This document shows, piece after piece, positions 10,159 to 21,628 of a stretch of 64,000 nucleotides of DNA. Numbering within the stretch: the first letter of the stretch is position 1; every line of letters begins with the position of its first letter. The notes under the pieces are model-generated. The model had not been told where the DNA came from, did not search any database, and saw only the letters and a list, made by a program, of their open reading frames with translations. The DNA is from Leishmania donovani. Its lineage: Eukaryota; Euglenozoa; Kinetoplastea; Trypanosomatida; Trypanosomatidae. Where the stretch lies: the NCBI RefSeq assembly GCF_000227135.1, contig NC_018263.1, positions 905,043 to 969,042 of the forward strand. The letters run 5' to 3'. The position numbers and the translations under genes are program-made.

Positions 10159-11240
10159 AAAAGGCGGTTTGGGCCTAGGGAAGGTGGCCTGCAAGAGATT
10201 GAGCGCAGCAGCAGTGGTTGATGCGACGCGGGGTCTTCAGCGTTGCGATTCGCTTCTCCGCCATCTGCCTCCTTTCGCGTTTATTCTGCTGTACTTCACC
10301 TGTAAGAGGGTGCCCTTCCACGAGCATCTGGTGCGCTTTTTTGTTTCATTTTCGAAACTGAGCCGCTGCTGCTCTCTGTGGGTGTTATCAGCCTCCTGCC
10401 TCTTTTTGTTTTGTTCATATTGTCCGCGACGTTTCCTTCGTGCGGGCATTCAAACACGTATTCTAACCCTTTCCTCTCGATGCGCAGGGGTGTGCGTTTC
10501 TTCACCTCTGCGCTTCCTACTTTGTAGCGTAACGTGGCGCGTTCCCTTTCTGTTGCCTTTCTTCTTCGTGTCCCTTTGCCATTTTTTTAGCGCCCGGCGG
10601 CATCACCTCTCCTCTGGTCCCGCGCACGCACACGCTCATCGCATGCAATGTGCTCACCTGCTTCGTCGCTGTTGCTATGAAGCAACATAATGGGGCTTTT
10701 CCTGTCACTCTTCTTACGTGTCGACTCCGCCCCTCACAAAGCACCATCCGCGAAACGCTCTGTGCCGAGGCGGCCCCCCCCCCCCTCCCACCCTTCCCTC
10801 TCCCACTCCCGACCGACTTACCTCGAGCGCGTCTTACGCCACCCCCACCCCTTTCGTTCTCCCTTTGGGGGTAGTGCAGACCTCGTTGGGCATGCGAGCA
10901 CAACTGGCCTTTGCTCTCCTCCCTTCCTCCTTCTCTCTACGCACTTGAGCCGCGCTGCGGAAGCTAACAGCGCGCACCGGAGAACAATACGCTCACGTCA
11001 CCTCCCGATCCTCCGACGCCCGCCTAGGGCGCTTCCACTTTCGCGCGGCGTACGTGTGTGCATATATATATATATGTGTGTGTGTGTACGTGCACGAGGT
11101 TTCTCCAGAAGACCCCTAATTGACATCTGTGCATCTCATTCCCGACAACGTGCACACGGAGAGTGCAGTGGGATTCGCTCGTAGGCAATCCAGCACACTG
11201 ACTCTCTCACCCATCGCGTGTGTCTTCACCGGCGCCCGCG
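10159..11240. other. Intergenic spacer
   Basis: Pyrimidine-rich spacer of about 1.1 kb between the GET4-like gene and BBS4. It holds C-runs near 10775 and a (TA)n tract at 11062-11075 followed by (GT)n. The acceptor for BBS4 is not obvious; TTTCTCCAG near 11100-11108 is a candidate. No gene is seen. Confidence 0.6.
11062..11075. repeat. (AT)n microsatellite
   Basis: AT dinucleotide tract in a spacer, followed by GT repeats. Confidence 0.85.
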
Positions 11241-12728
11241 ATGCAAACGATTGGAGGCCGCGTGCCGGATGTGGCGCCGTTATCTGAGATGGGAAGCAGC
11301 GGAAATGGCCTCGGCACCGAGCTGGGTGCAACAGTCGCTTCGCCCCACCGCGGCAGCAGCGCCAGCGCCGCTTCCACAGCCGCAAATGCGCAGCAGAAGC
11401 TTGTGCAGGAGTTGCAGGCGATTCGCGAAAGACGTAACTGGCTCATCCACCTACTTTACGTCCGACAGGAGTACAGCAACTGCTTGCAGGTAATCGAGGC
11501 ACAGCTTCGCGAGACGGGGGGCACGTGCGAGTACGCCCTGTACGTGAAGGGGTTACTAAAACGTCTGGAGGGCTCTCTCTCCGAGTCGTTGGAGCTGCTG
11601 CAGACCGCCGTGATTATCAGCCCAGAGAACGCGGCGACCCGCACACAGCTCGGGCGTGCGCTGCACCTCCTTGGCCGCCACGAGGAGGCCATTCAAGCAT
11701 TTCAGGAGGCAGCGAGCATTCGCGTCGTGAAGGGCCTCGGCGCGGACTGGGAGATCGAGTACTACATCGGTCTCTGCCACCTGCACCGACGCCACTACCG
11801 TCGCGCCATGGATGCCTTTCTGCAGTCCATCACAATTCAACGCCACGACTGCGCTTACTTGCAGCTGGGGAAAGCGGCACTGCTGGCGCATGACTACGCG
11901 ACTGCGCTTCAGGTGTACGAGGAGGCCGTGACGCTGTCGCCGACAAATCCCGACCTGCTTGCGGTGCTGGGCCACCTCTACCTTCAGCAAGGCAACCCCT
12001 GCGCTGCCTTCGACTACTTGGGCCGCTGTCTGACCATCTGCCCCACCCACATCGATGCCCTTGTCGCCGCCTCGAGCATCATCCAAGACAGCGGCGACTA
12101 CGACGTGGCACTGAGCAAGTACCGGATCGTGGTGGCGCAGCAGCCGGACTCGTCACAGGTGTGGAACAACATAGGCGCCTGCTTTATTGGCAAGAAAATG
12201 ACGTACGCAGCCGTCGCGTGTCTGCGCAAATCCGTCTTCCTCTGCCCGCTTGATTGGATCGGCCACTACAACCTGGGCGTCGCGTTTCTAATGATCGGCC
12301 GCTACTGCTCTGCTCTGCAGTGCCTGAACGCGGCTGTGCACCTGCATGCTGACCACGCACCGGCCTTTATGCTGCTCGGTATCTGTCTGGGTGAGATGAA
12401 AGATCTGCCGAATGCGTGTCGCGCCTACGAGCACGCCCTCGCGATGCAGGACGACTTCCTTGTGTATCTGAACTATGCGGTGACGTTGTACAAGGGCCGC
12501 TCCGTGCAAGAAGCGTATACAAAGTTCCGCGTCTTCCGCAGCGTATGGGACCAGCTTACACCCGAGCAGCGCCGCGAGCAGTCCTCGCTCATTCCTGGAG
12601 TCATCCGACAGTTGGAGGACTTGCTGGAGCCGCCCCCGGAGCCGCCGATGTCCACCTCCGACCCTGTGCCGGAGGAAAGCGCTGCGGCTGCGTTGGCCAC
12701 GGCACCGAATCCCGAGTCGCTGCCGTAG
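11241..12728 (+). CDS. BBS4: BBSome subunit BBS4 (TPR protein)
   Basis: Subunit of the BBSome, the coat-like complex that moves membrane proteins in and out of the flagellum. The 495-residue protein has a ~55-residue disordered N-terminus, then RERRNWLIHLLYVRQEY and CEYALYVKGLLKRLEGSL, the diagnostic BBS4 opening. About ten consecutive tetratricopeptide repeats follow (roughly residues 65-440). Clear TPR units include TRTQLGRALHLLGRHEEA, AYLQLGKAALLAHDYATA, PDLLAVLGHLYLQQGNP, SQVWNNIGACFIGKKMTYA and IGHYNLGVAFLMIGRYCSA. The C-terminal ~50 residues are Pro/Glu-rich. The ATG at 11241 is preferred; the frame's upstream GTG at 11220 is not a likely start. Length is close to animal BBS4. Flagellar function is inferred from the family. 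Confidence 0.93.
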   Translation: MQTIGGRVPDVAPLSEMGSSGNGLGTELGATVASPHRGSSASAASTAANAQQKLVQELQAIRERRNWLIHLLYVRQEYSNCLQVIEAQLRETGGTCEYALYVKGLLKRLEGSLSESLELLQTAVIISPENAATRTQLGRALHLLGRHEEAIQAFQEAASIRVVKGLGADWEIEYYIGLCHLHRRHYRRAMDAFLQSITIQRHDCAYLQLGKAALLAHDYATALQVYEEAVTLSPTNPDLLAVLGHLYLQQGNPCAAFDYLGRCLTICPTHIDALVAASSIIQDSGDYDVALSKYRIVVAQQPDSSQVWNNIGACFIGKKMTYAAVACLRKSVFLCPLDWIGHYNLGVAFLMIGRYCSALQCLNAAVHLHADHAPAFMLLGICLGEMKDLPNACRAYEHALAMQDDFLVYLNYAVTLYKGRSVQEAYTKFRVFRSVWDQLTPEQRREQSSLIPGVIRQLEDLLEPPPEPPMSTSDPVPEESAAAALATAPNPESLP

Positions 12729-13682
12729 GAGCAGTCGAAGGCGTGGAGAAGAAGTGCCGTACGCGGTTGTGCAGCGGCGCATGCCCATTTTTTCTTGCGT
12801 TTGGGGGAGAGAGGAAGATAGTCTTTTATGGATGAGATGGCAAGGTTTGGATCCTCATGCATGCAGCACAGTCCGGGGTGTCGCCCAGGATGCGCCCACC
12901 CCTTTTTCTGCTGTTGCCTCTCAGAGTTTGTTTGTTTTTGCGCTTGCTTCCACTCGGTCTTCCCCACCCCCGCTCTCTCGCTGTTATGCCGATGGGCTGC
13001 AAAGGGCGAGCAGCACCATCGTTGCTGCCCAACGCGTCTTTCTTGTTTTTCCTCTGCGGATCGGTTCTTGCTTTCCATTTCGCGGTCGTAGCCGAGGTGA
13101 AGGAATATGCGCGTTCAAAAAGACAAAAATAAAAGAGAGAGTACACTTCCTCATACTGTGGTGCCCTTTATGCAACTGTATGGTGGTGAGAGAAGTGTGT
13201 GTGTGTGGGGGAGGGCGGAAGGAGTGTATCTGCTTCCCCCATGTTTCTCTCCTTTCTCCTTGGCGTGCGGCTCATGTGTCTTCTGCTGCCCACGCCGCGC
13301 AGCCTTCACTCTTAATGTCACCGCCCCTTTCCGCTGACGACCACTCCCTTCTTCCCTTCGAATATCCCACCTCGCACACATTGTGCATCACGCGCGCGCT
13401 CTCTCTCCAGCACACACACACACACACGTGCCCCCTTCTTTCAAGCACACGTATCATGTGCACCCGCTCCCTTCATCTACGCGGGGCGTGAAAAAGGAAA
13501 GCGGTGCCGAATGAATTGTCCTAGAAACAGAGGGAAGTAAAGCTGAAGATAAAGATACATACATATGGGTATATGTATGTATAGATGTGTGTGTGTGTGT
13601 GAGCAAGGGGGCGCCTGTATTACTCTTGCTGCTCTGCATATCTCTTCTCTCATGACAAGAAACACCTCTGCATAGTATTCGA
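12729..13682. other. Intergenic spacer downstream of BBS4
   Basis: BBS4 3' UTR and spacer before a SIDER element. Contains CA/GT microsatellites near 13410-13430 and 13585-13601 and A-rich runs. Small overlapping ORFs on both strands are compositional; none has a domain I recognise. Confidence 0.55.
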
Positions 13683-14215
13683 GACCAGTGCCCTCACTCT
13701 GTGTGGGGAAGCCAAGCAGCCCCCCTCCCCTTCTCCTTCTTCTATCCTCTAATAATGCAGAACCAGCTCTGGTGGCTACAGGGTCGTGCACCTACCTACG
13801 TGGGGAGAAGTTCCGATCGATGTATCACTGCTGATGTCGGTGGTCAGGTCGTACATTGAAGTTGCGTCGGGGCGAGCTGCTACATTCAATACGTCGGTGT
13901 CGCCCATGTGATGGGCAGCGTGCCAGCGTGACTCGAGCGTATTCCAAACCCGGGCCTTTCAGTGCCAGCTGGTGCGGGGAGCCTGCGCCACTCCTGGAGA
14001 TGCACCAGGTGGCGACCGGCTTACAGGGAACGGCCGCGAGGCGAGACATGCAAGGAGGGCGAGTGGGTAGCGTTTGAGGCGCAGGCCGTGCTCAGATGAC
14101 TGAGTCGGCGCGTTGCTGGAGTGCGTGTGTCTAGCGCTGCTTCGCAGCACGCGATATGGGGGCCTGTGGCAGCCCGGCGTGCAGCGAAGCACATCTCATG
14201 TGGCAGGAGGGGCGC
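13683..14215 (+). mobile_element. SIDER2-type retroposon, copy A
   Basis: A GC-balanced island inside pyrimidine-rich spacer. Its core 13768-14177 is identical at 409 of 410 positions to 35536-35945; the single mismatch is A at 14030 against G at 35798. Similarity continues in diverged form on the 5' side (CCAGTGCCC...CACTCTG near 13683-13720) and on the 3' side (to about 14215). The GGAGATGCACCAGGTGGCGA segment and length near 0.5 kb fit the Leishmania SIDER2 family: short, truncated ingi-related elements that sit in 3' UTRs and are known to promote mRNA turnover. The element has no coding capacity. Boundaries are approximate. Confidence 0.75.
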
Positions 14216-15280
14216 GCTGAGCAACGACAAAGTGCATCGCTTTACTCCTCCTTCCCTCCCCCTCCCCTCTCTTTCTCCATTACTACTTGAAACGCCCACT
14301 TCACATCCACGCACCTTCGCCCGCCATCCACCGCCGTCTGCGGCTTCATCATTTTTGTGTGTGCTGTGCGTGTTCTGTGGCCCCTTTCTTTCTTCACAAT
14401 CCCAGTGGCTTCACTATTTTCAGCCTCTCTCTCTCTCTTTTCACCACCTCCGCTGTCTCTGGAAACTCGTTGTCACAGGCACACGCATATCACCACTACA
14501 ATCGCGTCTCCCATTGCCCCAGCCCCACCCCTTTCTTCTCGCCCTCCTCTGCTATCCAGCAAACACCAGAGACAGGAAAGGTGCCTGTTCGCCCCCCCCC
14601 TTCCCACAGCCACGCAAGAAGGCCCCTCCCCTACAAAAAAAAATAATAAGGCGAGGCATCAACGGAAGAGAGCGAGGCGCACATATATTTGTGCTTATGT
14701 GTGTGTCCTTCTCCCCTCTCCCCTTCATATCATCTTCCTTTCGCAGTGGCGGTGTTTTGTTTTCCTTGTATGTCTTTTTTTTACAATATATTACATCCTT
14801 TGTGTTGGTTACATCCATTGTATTCTCAGTGCCTTCGCCGCCCACCGCCGCCGCCGCTGCTGCCCTACTCCCTCCCATTCATTTTCCGCCTCCCTCTGGG
14901 CACTTTGTGTTTCTCCTCTTTTGTTTGTGCTCGCTGTGTGCCCTCTATCGCTCTTCCATTGGACCCGTTGTGTGCGCGTGTGCTTCTTTCTGCTTTCTCG
15001 CTTAGCCCTTCTTCGCTTTCTTTTGTGCTCCCTTCTCCCTCTTCCCCTCTCGCCCTCTCCCTCTCCCTCTCCCTCCCCCCCCCCGTGACTTGCACCATTC
15101 TTTTTTGCTGCTGCTGTTGCTGTTTCTTTGTTTTTGGTCTCCTTCCCTTTCCTCTTGAATTCGCTTCTCTCTTCCAAGTCCCTGTCACTCTGTGTGTGCG
15201 TGTGCTACGTTCTTGTACCCGTTTTTCGAACCCTCGTGCCTTGCCTTTTTGTGTATCCTTTTAGGTGCCGACTTCACTCT
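14216..15280. other. Pyrimidine-rich leader region of the kinase gene
   Basis: Over 1 kb of nearly continuous C/T-rich sequence with CCCTCT repeats (about 15040-15080). Several long-looking ORFs (14121-15005, 14357-15088, 14689-15264) are by-products of this low complexity; their translations are Ser/Pro/Leu/Phe strings without domains. Confidence 0.65.
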
Positions 15281-15323
15281 CTACCGCCCATCCCCTTCTT
15301 CCTGTTCCGCTTCTTTCTCCCAG
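15281..15323 (+). promoter_or_regulatory. Putative spliced-leader acceptor of the kinase gene
   Basis: Strong polypyrimidine tract ending TTTCTCCCAG, AG at 15322-15323, 22 bases before the ATG. Confidence 0.6.
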
Positions 15324-15345
15324 GCAGACCCTGTGTGTATCAAAA

Positions 15346-16776
15346 ATGAGGATGCCGTCAGTCTTTACTGCGCCATCGACGTACATGGCCGACCTCGAAG
15401 TCGGCGCGGCGACTTCATACCACGCGCACTCCGAAGCCGCCACGGCAGGTGAGAGCGATACGTGCAAGCCGGCTGCCACCACCGCATCAACACGGCCGCC
15501 TTTGGCGCCGCACGCTGCGGACGCGGATGCACACAATGCAGTGGAGCTGTCGATCAGCAGCACTGCTGTAGCGCCGGCTTATCAGCTACGCGGCGAGCTC
15601 GGCCGTGGCCAGTACGGCTGCGTCTACTTGGTGGAAGAGTGTGTGCGGCACCATCTGCTCGCTGTGAAAGCTACGTACGACCCGATTCAAGTCGCTGCGG
15701 TGCGTGAACGGCAGAGGCGCCAGGAGCGGCAACAGCAGAAGCCGTCCAAGGGCTCTGGTGGCTGTGCTCGAGAGGCAGCGTTCTCGCCGTACGCGCAACA
15801 CGAAGAGGGCCACGCTGTGGTACCGTTTCCACCCCTACTGCCGCACTTCAGCAACGAGGTTATGTGTCTGCGGGAGTGCCACTCGCCCTTCATTGTCCGC
15901 CTTGAGGGGGCCGATAAAGGTGAGAACGGCGAGGATCTGCTGCTCATGGAATACGTCGACTGCGGAGATCTTCGCCGAGAGATTCGGCGACGGTGCGCCG
16001 CGGGCACGCCCTTTACCGAGACAGAAGCCGTCTTTGTGTTCCTGCAGCTCTGTATGGCTGTCGATCACTTGCATCAGCTGAACATCTTGCATCACGACTT
16101 GAAGCCAGAGAACGTCATGCTCAGTAGCACCGGCATCATCAAGCTCGGGGACTTTGGTTTTGCAAAGAAGTACAGGGAGCCGGTATCCCAGCGTGTCGCA
16201 TCGACGGGGTGTGGCACTCCGTACTACCTCAGCCCTGAGGCACTCCGTGGCGACCGGTACTCTCTCAAGAGCGAGATGTGGGCACTCGGTGTCATCCTCT
16301 ACGAACTCCTGGCACTCACCGGCCCCTTTGCTGCTGCGACGCGCGCGGAGCTGCGAGCCAAAGTTCACAGCTCCGACTACGCCAAGCTGCCGGCAACCTA
16401 CTCAAATGAGCTGCGGTCGGTGTGCTATCAACTACTGACCCTCGACCCCGACCAGCGCCCCTCGACGCGCGACCTGTTCCAGGACAACGAATACCTGCGC
16501 GAAAAGCTCAACGCGCTACGCCGCATCTCCGAGTGCTCCGTGAATATGAGCACGGAGGAGAAAGGCTCCATGTTTCATTCGATTAGTGCTGCACTGCGCC
16601 GCAAGCCGCCAAGCGCGAAAGGACCCGCCACCGCCTCGTTTAACCTTGGATGGGGTGGCAGCTGCAAAATTAGCTCTCATGGTCATGGCAGCGCGCGACC
16701 TGAAGCAGCACCGAAGCCTCGAGTGGAAAGACCGGTAGAGATGACGCCAGTTGCGCGGACCCGCAGTGTATGCTAA
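15346..16776 (+). CDS. NEK-like Ser/Thr protein kinase with HHD catalytic motif
   Basis: 476 residues from the ATG at 15346; the frame's upstream part (from 15265) is leader. The N-terminal ~75 residues are Ala/Thr-rich. Kinase domain about 79-385: glycine loop GRGQYG (86-91), AVK with Lys108, alpha-C Glu171, catalytic loop HHDLKPEN (249-256), DFG 269-271, activation segment GCGTPYYLSPE (288-298), WALGVILYEL (312-321), RPS with Arg371. The activation segment and loop resemble NEK kinases, a greatly expanded group in trypanosomatids. Oddities: the HRD arginine is His250, so this is a non-RD kinase; the subdomain IX Asp is Glu310 (SEMWALG); about 50 extra Arg/Gln/Ser-rich residues separate Lys108 from the alpha-C helix. 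Lys, Glu, catalytic Asp251 and DFG Asp are present, so activity is plausible. The C-terminal 90 residues are basic and disordered. Substrates are unknown. Confidence 0.9.
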   Translation: MRMPSVFTAPSTYMADLEVGAATSYHAHSEAATAGESDTCKPAATTASTRPPLAPHAADADAHNAVELSISSTAVAPAYQLRGELGRGQYGCVYLVEECVRHHLLAVKATYDPIQVAAVRERQRRQERQQQKPSKGSGGCAREAAFSPYAQHEEGHAVVPFPPLLPHFSNEVMCLRECHSPFIVRLEGADKGENGEDLLLMEYVDCGDLRREIRRRCAAGTPFTETEAVFVFLQLCMAVDHLHQLNILHHDLKPENVMLSSTGIIKLGDFGFAKKYREPVSQRVASTGCGTPYYLSPEALRGDRYSLKSEMWALGVILYELLALTGPFAAATRAELRAKVHSSDYAKLPATYSNELRSVCYQLLTLDPDQRPSTRDLFQDNEYLREKLNALRRISECSVNMSTEEKGSMFHSISAALRRKPPSAKGPATASFNLGWGGSCKISSHGHGSARPEAAPKPRVERPVEMTPVARTRSVC

Positions 16777-17614
16777 CGAACAAAAAGGTGAGAACAACGC
16801 GCACGGTCTTTGCAGGACGCGATGGACTCCTCCTAAGCCTTCCTCCCCCCCCCTCTACGTGCCCGAACTTGTAGTGCGCGTGTGCCTCCACGTGTGCCTC
16901 TTCCCTTTAGCTGACTTGCATCGTCCCGTGGGCGCGCGCCCCTCTCTCTCACTCGCGCGCTCCGTCCAACCATACTTTATTTTGTGATGGTCGTCGTTTG
17001 TTTTTCTTGCTTGCTTTGTTTTTTGTAGGACTCTTTCACCTGGGGCTCCTTTCTATTCCTAAGGCAGGGTGCGCTCATCCGATCTTTGCTCTCCGCCATC
17101 GCGTGCCCAGGACATATTTCGCTCTATCCCCCTTCCATGTCGTCTGCTATAGTGGATTGCGTCACTTGGATGCACTACTTGTCTCTTTCCCTCTTGCTTT
17201 CTTCCCTCCACCCGCGCCCCTCTTATCCCCTTTACCTTGTTGCCCTTGCCGCCTCAGCTGCCATTAATTCTGCTACTTCCTTGCTATATGTCTACTACAC
17301 GTGGTCTCTTGGCGACTAGCACCATCAGCCAGCGTCTCCCCCTCCCTCCCTCACTCAGCCCTCTCCGCTTTTCCTTATCTCCCCAGCTGGGGGTCTGAGT
17401 GGTGCACGGTGGTACACACATGCCGAGAGAGATGGAGGAACCCTGGAACCTTCCTCCTTTTTCTTCCCTCCCAACCCGAGCCACCTGCCACATATTCTGG
17501 CTCTTCTTTGCGGTTCTTTTACGCCCGTGCCCGTGTACACGTATATTTGTTGATTTGCTCGTGGTAGAGTGGAACACCGAAGAGGATATAGATATCTGTA
17601 TATGTGTATGCGAG

Positions 17615-17629
17615 TATATATATATATAT
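17615..17629. repeat. (TA)n microsatellite
   Basis: TA dinucleotide tract within the 12 kb gene-poor region, with further TATATG-type runs near 17580-17610 and 17722-17750. Confidence 0.8.
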
Positions 17630-20600
17630 GTGTATTTGCGCTAGTGTACGCTCGTTTTATTTTTCTGTGCTTCTGCTTCGATATCGAGAGCTGCTTTGAT
17701 CGATATCTCTCAACACCTAAAAATATATATGTACATGTGTGCATATGCGTGTATGTGTGCTCTGAGGTGCACCTCCAGGCCAGTGTTTTGTTTGTGTTTG
17801 TCTCAGCTCTCTCCTGATTTATTTTGTTTTTTGGGGGAGAGGAAGGTGGCTTCTATCTCTCCCTTTCATTTTTTTTTGCGTCCTTGTTGCCTTGGAAGGA
17901 TGGTGGGTGGCACCCACAACAGAACAAAACGGGAAAGGAGCGTTGACTTGGTGCACCTTGTGACTGTTCTTCGTCCTGTCTGATTCCGGAATCCGCACGC
18001 AAACGCAGTCTCTGTCTCTGTCGCTTTCCCTATTGAAAGCCCTACCATGATCCCAAGCACCAACACATGTATGTTTGCCTCCCTTCCACACACGCACACA
18101 CGCTTCTTTCATATTCCCCCACCCCTCTCCTTCCCCCTTTTCGTATGTGTGCTCGTTTTTTTTTTGAGGGGGTTGTCGTTTCACGTGCAACAATGAGCGC
18201 CACTTTTGTGTGCTATCTATCACCCTTTTTTTTGCTGTTGCATTTCTCTTCACATATCCCTGCGCGCCTTCACGTTATATGTGTGTGCATGCGTTACGCT
18301 CCCCTTACTGTTTTTAATCACACTTGTGTAACGCGTTCATGTGTGGTAATGCTTTATATCGCTGCATGGATTTTTTGTGCGCTCTGTTGTTGTCCGTTAG
18401 CTTCCTCTACTTTACCTCCCTCTCCCTCTCTTTCCCTCCCCCTTCTTTCCTTTCTCCCTATTCTACCTCTTCCTGGCATCCCCCACGTTGTTTCTATGTT
18501 GTGTATTTTCACGGTTTCTGCGTGCCATCTTTCTCGCTTTCCTTCCTCTGTTCTTTTTTATTATTATTCTACCTCCAGCCTTTGTGCTGTTTTAAAGGTG
18601 AGCATGTGTGTGATCGTGTATCGTGCCTGCTTTTCTTCCTCCTCACCCACTCCCCTATCTGTACTGCTATCCCCCCTCCCTCCCTGATTTTCTTGTTGTG
18701 GCTCTCTTCTGTAAACTTTTGTGTTGGGTGCGTGACCCTCATCTCCGTCTAATTGTTTTTTTTAGCTGCACGCGTGTTGCCTTACTCTTGCCATGTTTGT
18801 CTTGTGTTTTTCTTTCGGTTTCTTCTACACCCTGCCCTAACCTATTCTGCCCCCCCCCCTGCACGCTCCACCCCTCTCTGCATGCGCACACGTGCATATA
18901 CATGTCTGCCTTTATCGCGCGGGTGTGCGCGTGCTTCTCTGTCAAGGCGACGCAGACAGAAAGCCGAGGCGTGCTCTCTCGCTTTTCTTCCCGCGCTTAC
19001 CTCCGTGTCCCCTACCTGGTCACCTGATACTATTTTCCGTCTGTGCCCCCTCCCTCCCTCCCTCCCTCCCTGTTCTCTCCTTTTGCTTTCGCGTATTCGG
19101 GCTTCTTATTGTGTCGATGACGCTGACAAGGTATGGGCGCTTACCGTAGCGAGTTGCCCTGCCTCATCCCCTGCCCTTTCACCAGGTTGCACACCAGCAA
19201 GCGAAAGTAAACAAAAAGAGATCTCGGCTGATTCACCGGACGTGTGCGCAGCCGGTGGATTGCTTATGCGACTTGTCACCGACGTGTGTCACGTTGTGCG
19301 CAGCCGAAAACGTGTTAATCTACCAAAAGAAGAAACGAAGTACCGGCGGTCTTACCTTTACTGACGCCGGTGTGCTTCCTAGGTCGCTCTGTTTCTCGCT
19401 CTCCCTCTCTTGATGAGAGCAACAGGTTGCGTGCGAGAGTGGCGAAGAGAGGAGGAGGGGAGGAATAAAATTTTCAGCGTGCGACGCGGGAAGGATATGC
19501 GCAGAAGACGACTTGAATAGTGACTTGGCACCCCGTTGGAGAGCAAAAACAAAGAGAAAGATGATGCACGAGAGGAAGCGGGCGGTTATCGCCTGAATCG
19601 GTGTCCCTTCACCCTCTCCTACCCCCACCCCTATCCCTTTGCTTGATGCTTTTCTTCTTTTACGCTGTTCATTTTCTTGGCGGCCTTTTTAGTGACGCGT
19701 GGCAGGTGTGGAGCTGTCATCTCCGTCTTCCTTCATTCTCTATGCTCCTTATTTCTTTCGTATACGCTTGGAAAACGTATACCGTCTTAGCTCCCCTCTC
19801 TTATCTCCGTTAGTCAGTGTGTATCTCACCCTCGACTTCGTTTTGTGTTTGTCTGTCCCTTTCTCTCCCTCCTTTCCAGTACTGGTGCTTTCTTGTATGT
19901 GTTTGTGTGTCTGTGTGTTTTGCTCGATGCATGCAGGAGGGTTCTGAATGTGTCGCATGTGCCTTTTCATGTGTGTATATAGGTTTTTGAAGTACTGGAA
20001 CTATTTCATTCCTATATGCATGCTGAGGCACCAACAATACAGATGTACCCCTCTTCTCCTCCCACGTGTAGCTTGAGTGATTTTTTCCCTTTTCCTCTAT
20101 CCCTCTCCTTCAGGTAGAAGGAGCTACGTAATTCGTCGTTCTTTCTCTTTTCAGTGCATTTATGTATGTGTATGTGTGTGTTTAGGCGCTCTCTTGATGG
20201 CACCTCTTTTCGTTCCTTGCACCCCTGTCCGATCTTCGGGCCTTGCATGATTTCTTCTTCTCGCTTTCTCTTCTCTTGGTCAGCATTTCTCCCTTTTTTG
20301 TGGTTTGCCCGTTTTGTTGTATATTTTTATGCCCCGTTGCTGGTGATAGCTCGTTTTCCTGCTCACGCCCTTTCAATCGCATTTTATATTTCGCTCGCTT
20401 GAGTGCATGCCCGCCGAAGTCTCTTTCGGACTCGTCTCTCTTTTTTTTTCGTTTCTCTCTCTCGCTCGCTGTTGTCCCTCCTCCCCCTCCCCGGCGTGCG
20501 ATGGATGCTGTGATGTGGTCAGGTGTGCATTCCTTCGTTTGCCGACAAGGAATCGGATCGGAAGTCTCCCTCCGCGCCCCTTTCACACACACACACACAC

Positions 20601-21610
20601 ACGGAGAAGACATGTCGGTGCAACTGGGACGCGAGTGGACAGGAGGCGCACAACGCAGAAGCCCGATGGAAAGGCGTCGTGGGATGAAGGGAGGGGCGGC
20701 GAATGCAGTCGCTTTGACACTCTTGCTCGTTGGCCGTCCTCCCCCTCCTCCCCCTGCACCTGTCCGCCTTCGCCGGCGCTGATACACGCCACACGCGCCC
20801 GACAAACACACGCGGTGAAGCACCGCAGAGGCGCCTCATTCAGAAACAAAAAAAAGACGAAAAACTGGCAACGGCGTTTAGTTAATTATTACTTGATGCC
20901 GTCTTCGTCTTCTTTTTCTCTCTGTATGGCTCTCTCACTTGCTTCTCGCCGTCCCTCTCTTTCTCTTGTCGAAGCGTCCCTCTATCTGATCTATTCGTTT
21001 TTTTTTTTTTCATTCTTCCCTCTGAGTTTTGTTTTTGCTTTCCTTCGCAATGATGCTGTACCGCCAAACTCACGCGTACACGCTGCGCAAGACGCGTCGC
21101 TACCCTCGCTCGCCCTCCATCACCCTCCCTCCCTCATCTCCAGCCACGAAGAGCACCGCAGCCGACAAACAACACAGGTACAGCAGCGAACGAAAACGCC
21201 GCTGCCCAAGTGTGTACGATCTTCCGCAAGAGCGTGGAAGCAACGTGGTGCCCAAGAGGGAGTCCATTTTGATATGGTGAAGGGGACGCAAATGTGATAG
21301 AGGGGAAGAGGCTGGGCGGAAAGAGAATGAAGTGGGGCAGTGCGGGACGCAGAAATCTGGATCCATCTGCAAGAATCGGCTGCGTACTTTGCATTCATCC
21401 GTGTCTGTGCCTATGTGTGTGCGCGTGTATGTTTGTATTTGTGCGTCTTCTCCAGCCACTTCTTCTCCCTTTTCTGTTCGGTGTGATGTTTTCGTAACCG
21501 TTTTATTCGTGGTGATGTTGTTTTGCGGATCGGTCCCTCCCCCTCTTCCTTTTTTTTTTCTGTTCTTCCACTTGCACCAAAGAACACGTGGAAGGCGTCG
21601 AGAAGATATG

Positions 21611-21628
21611 TATATATATATATATATA
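21611..21628. repeat. (TA)n microsatellite
   Basis: Nine TA units in the 12 kb gene-poor region. Confidence 0.85.

Noticed and set aside
14121..15264. Several 190-290 codon + strand ORFs before the kinase gene
   Set aside because: Low-complexity translation of a C/T-rich leader (Ser/Pro/Leu/Phe strings).
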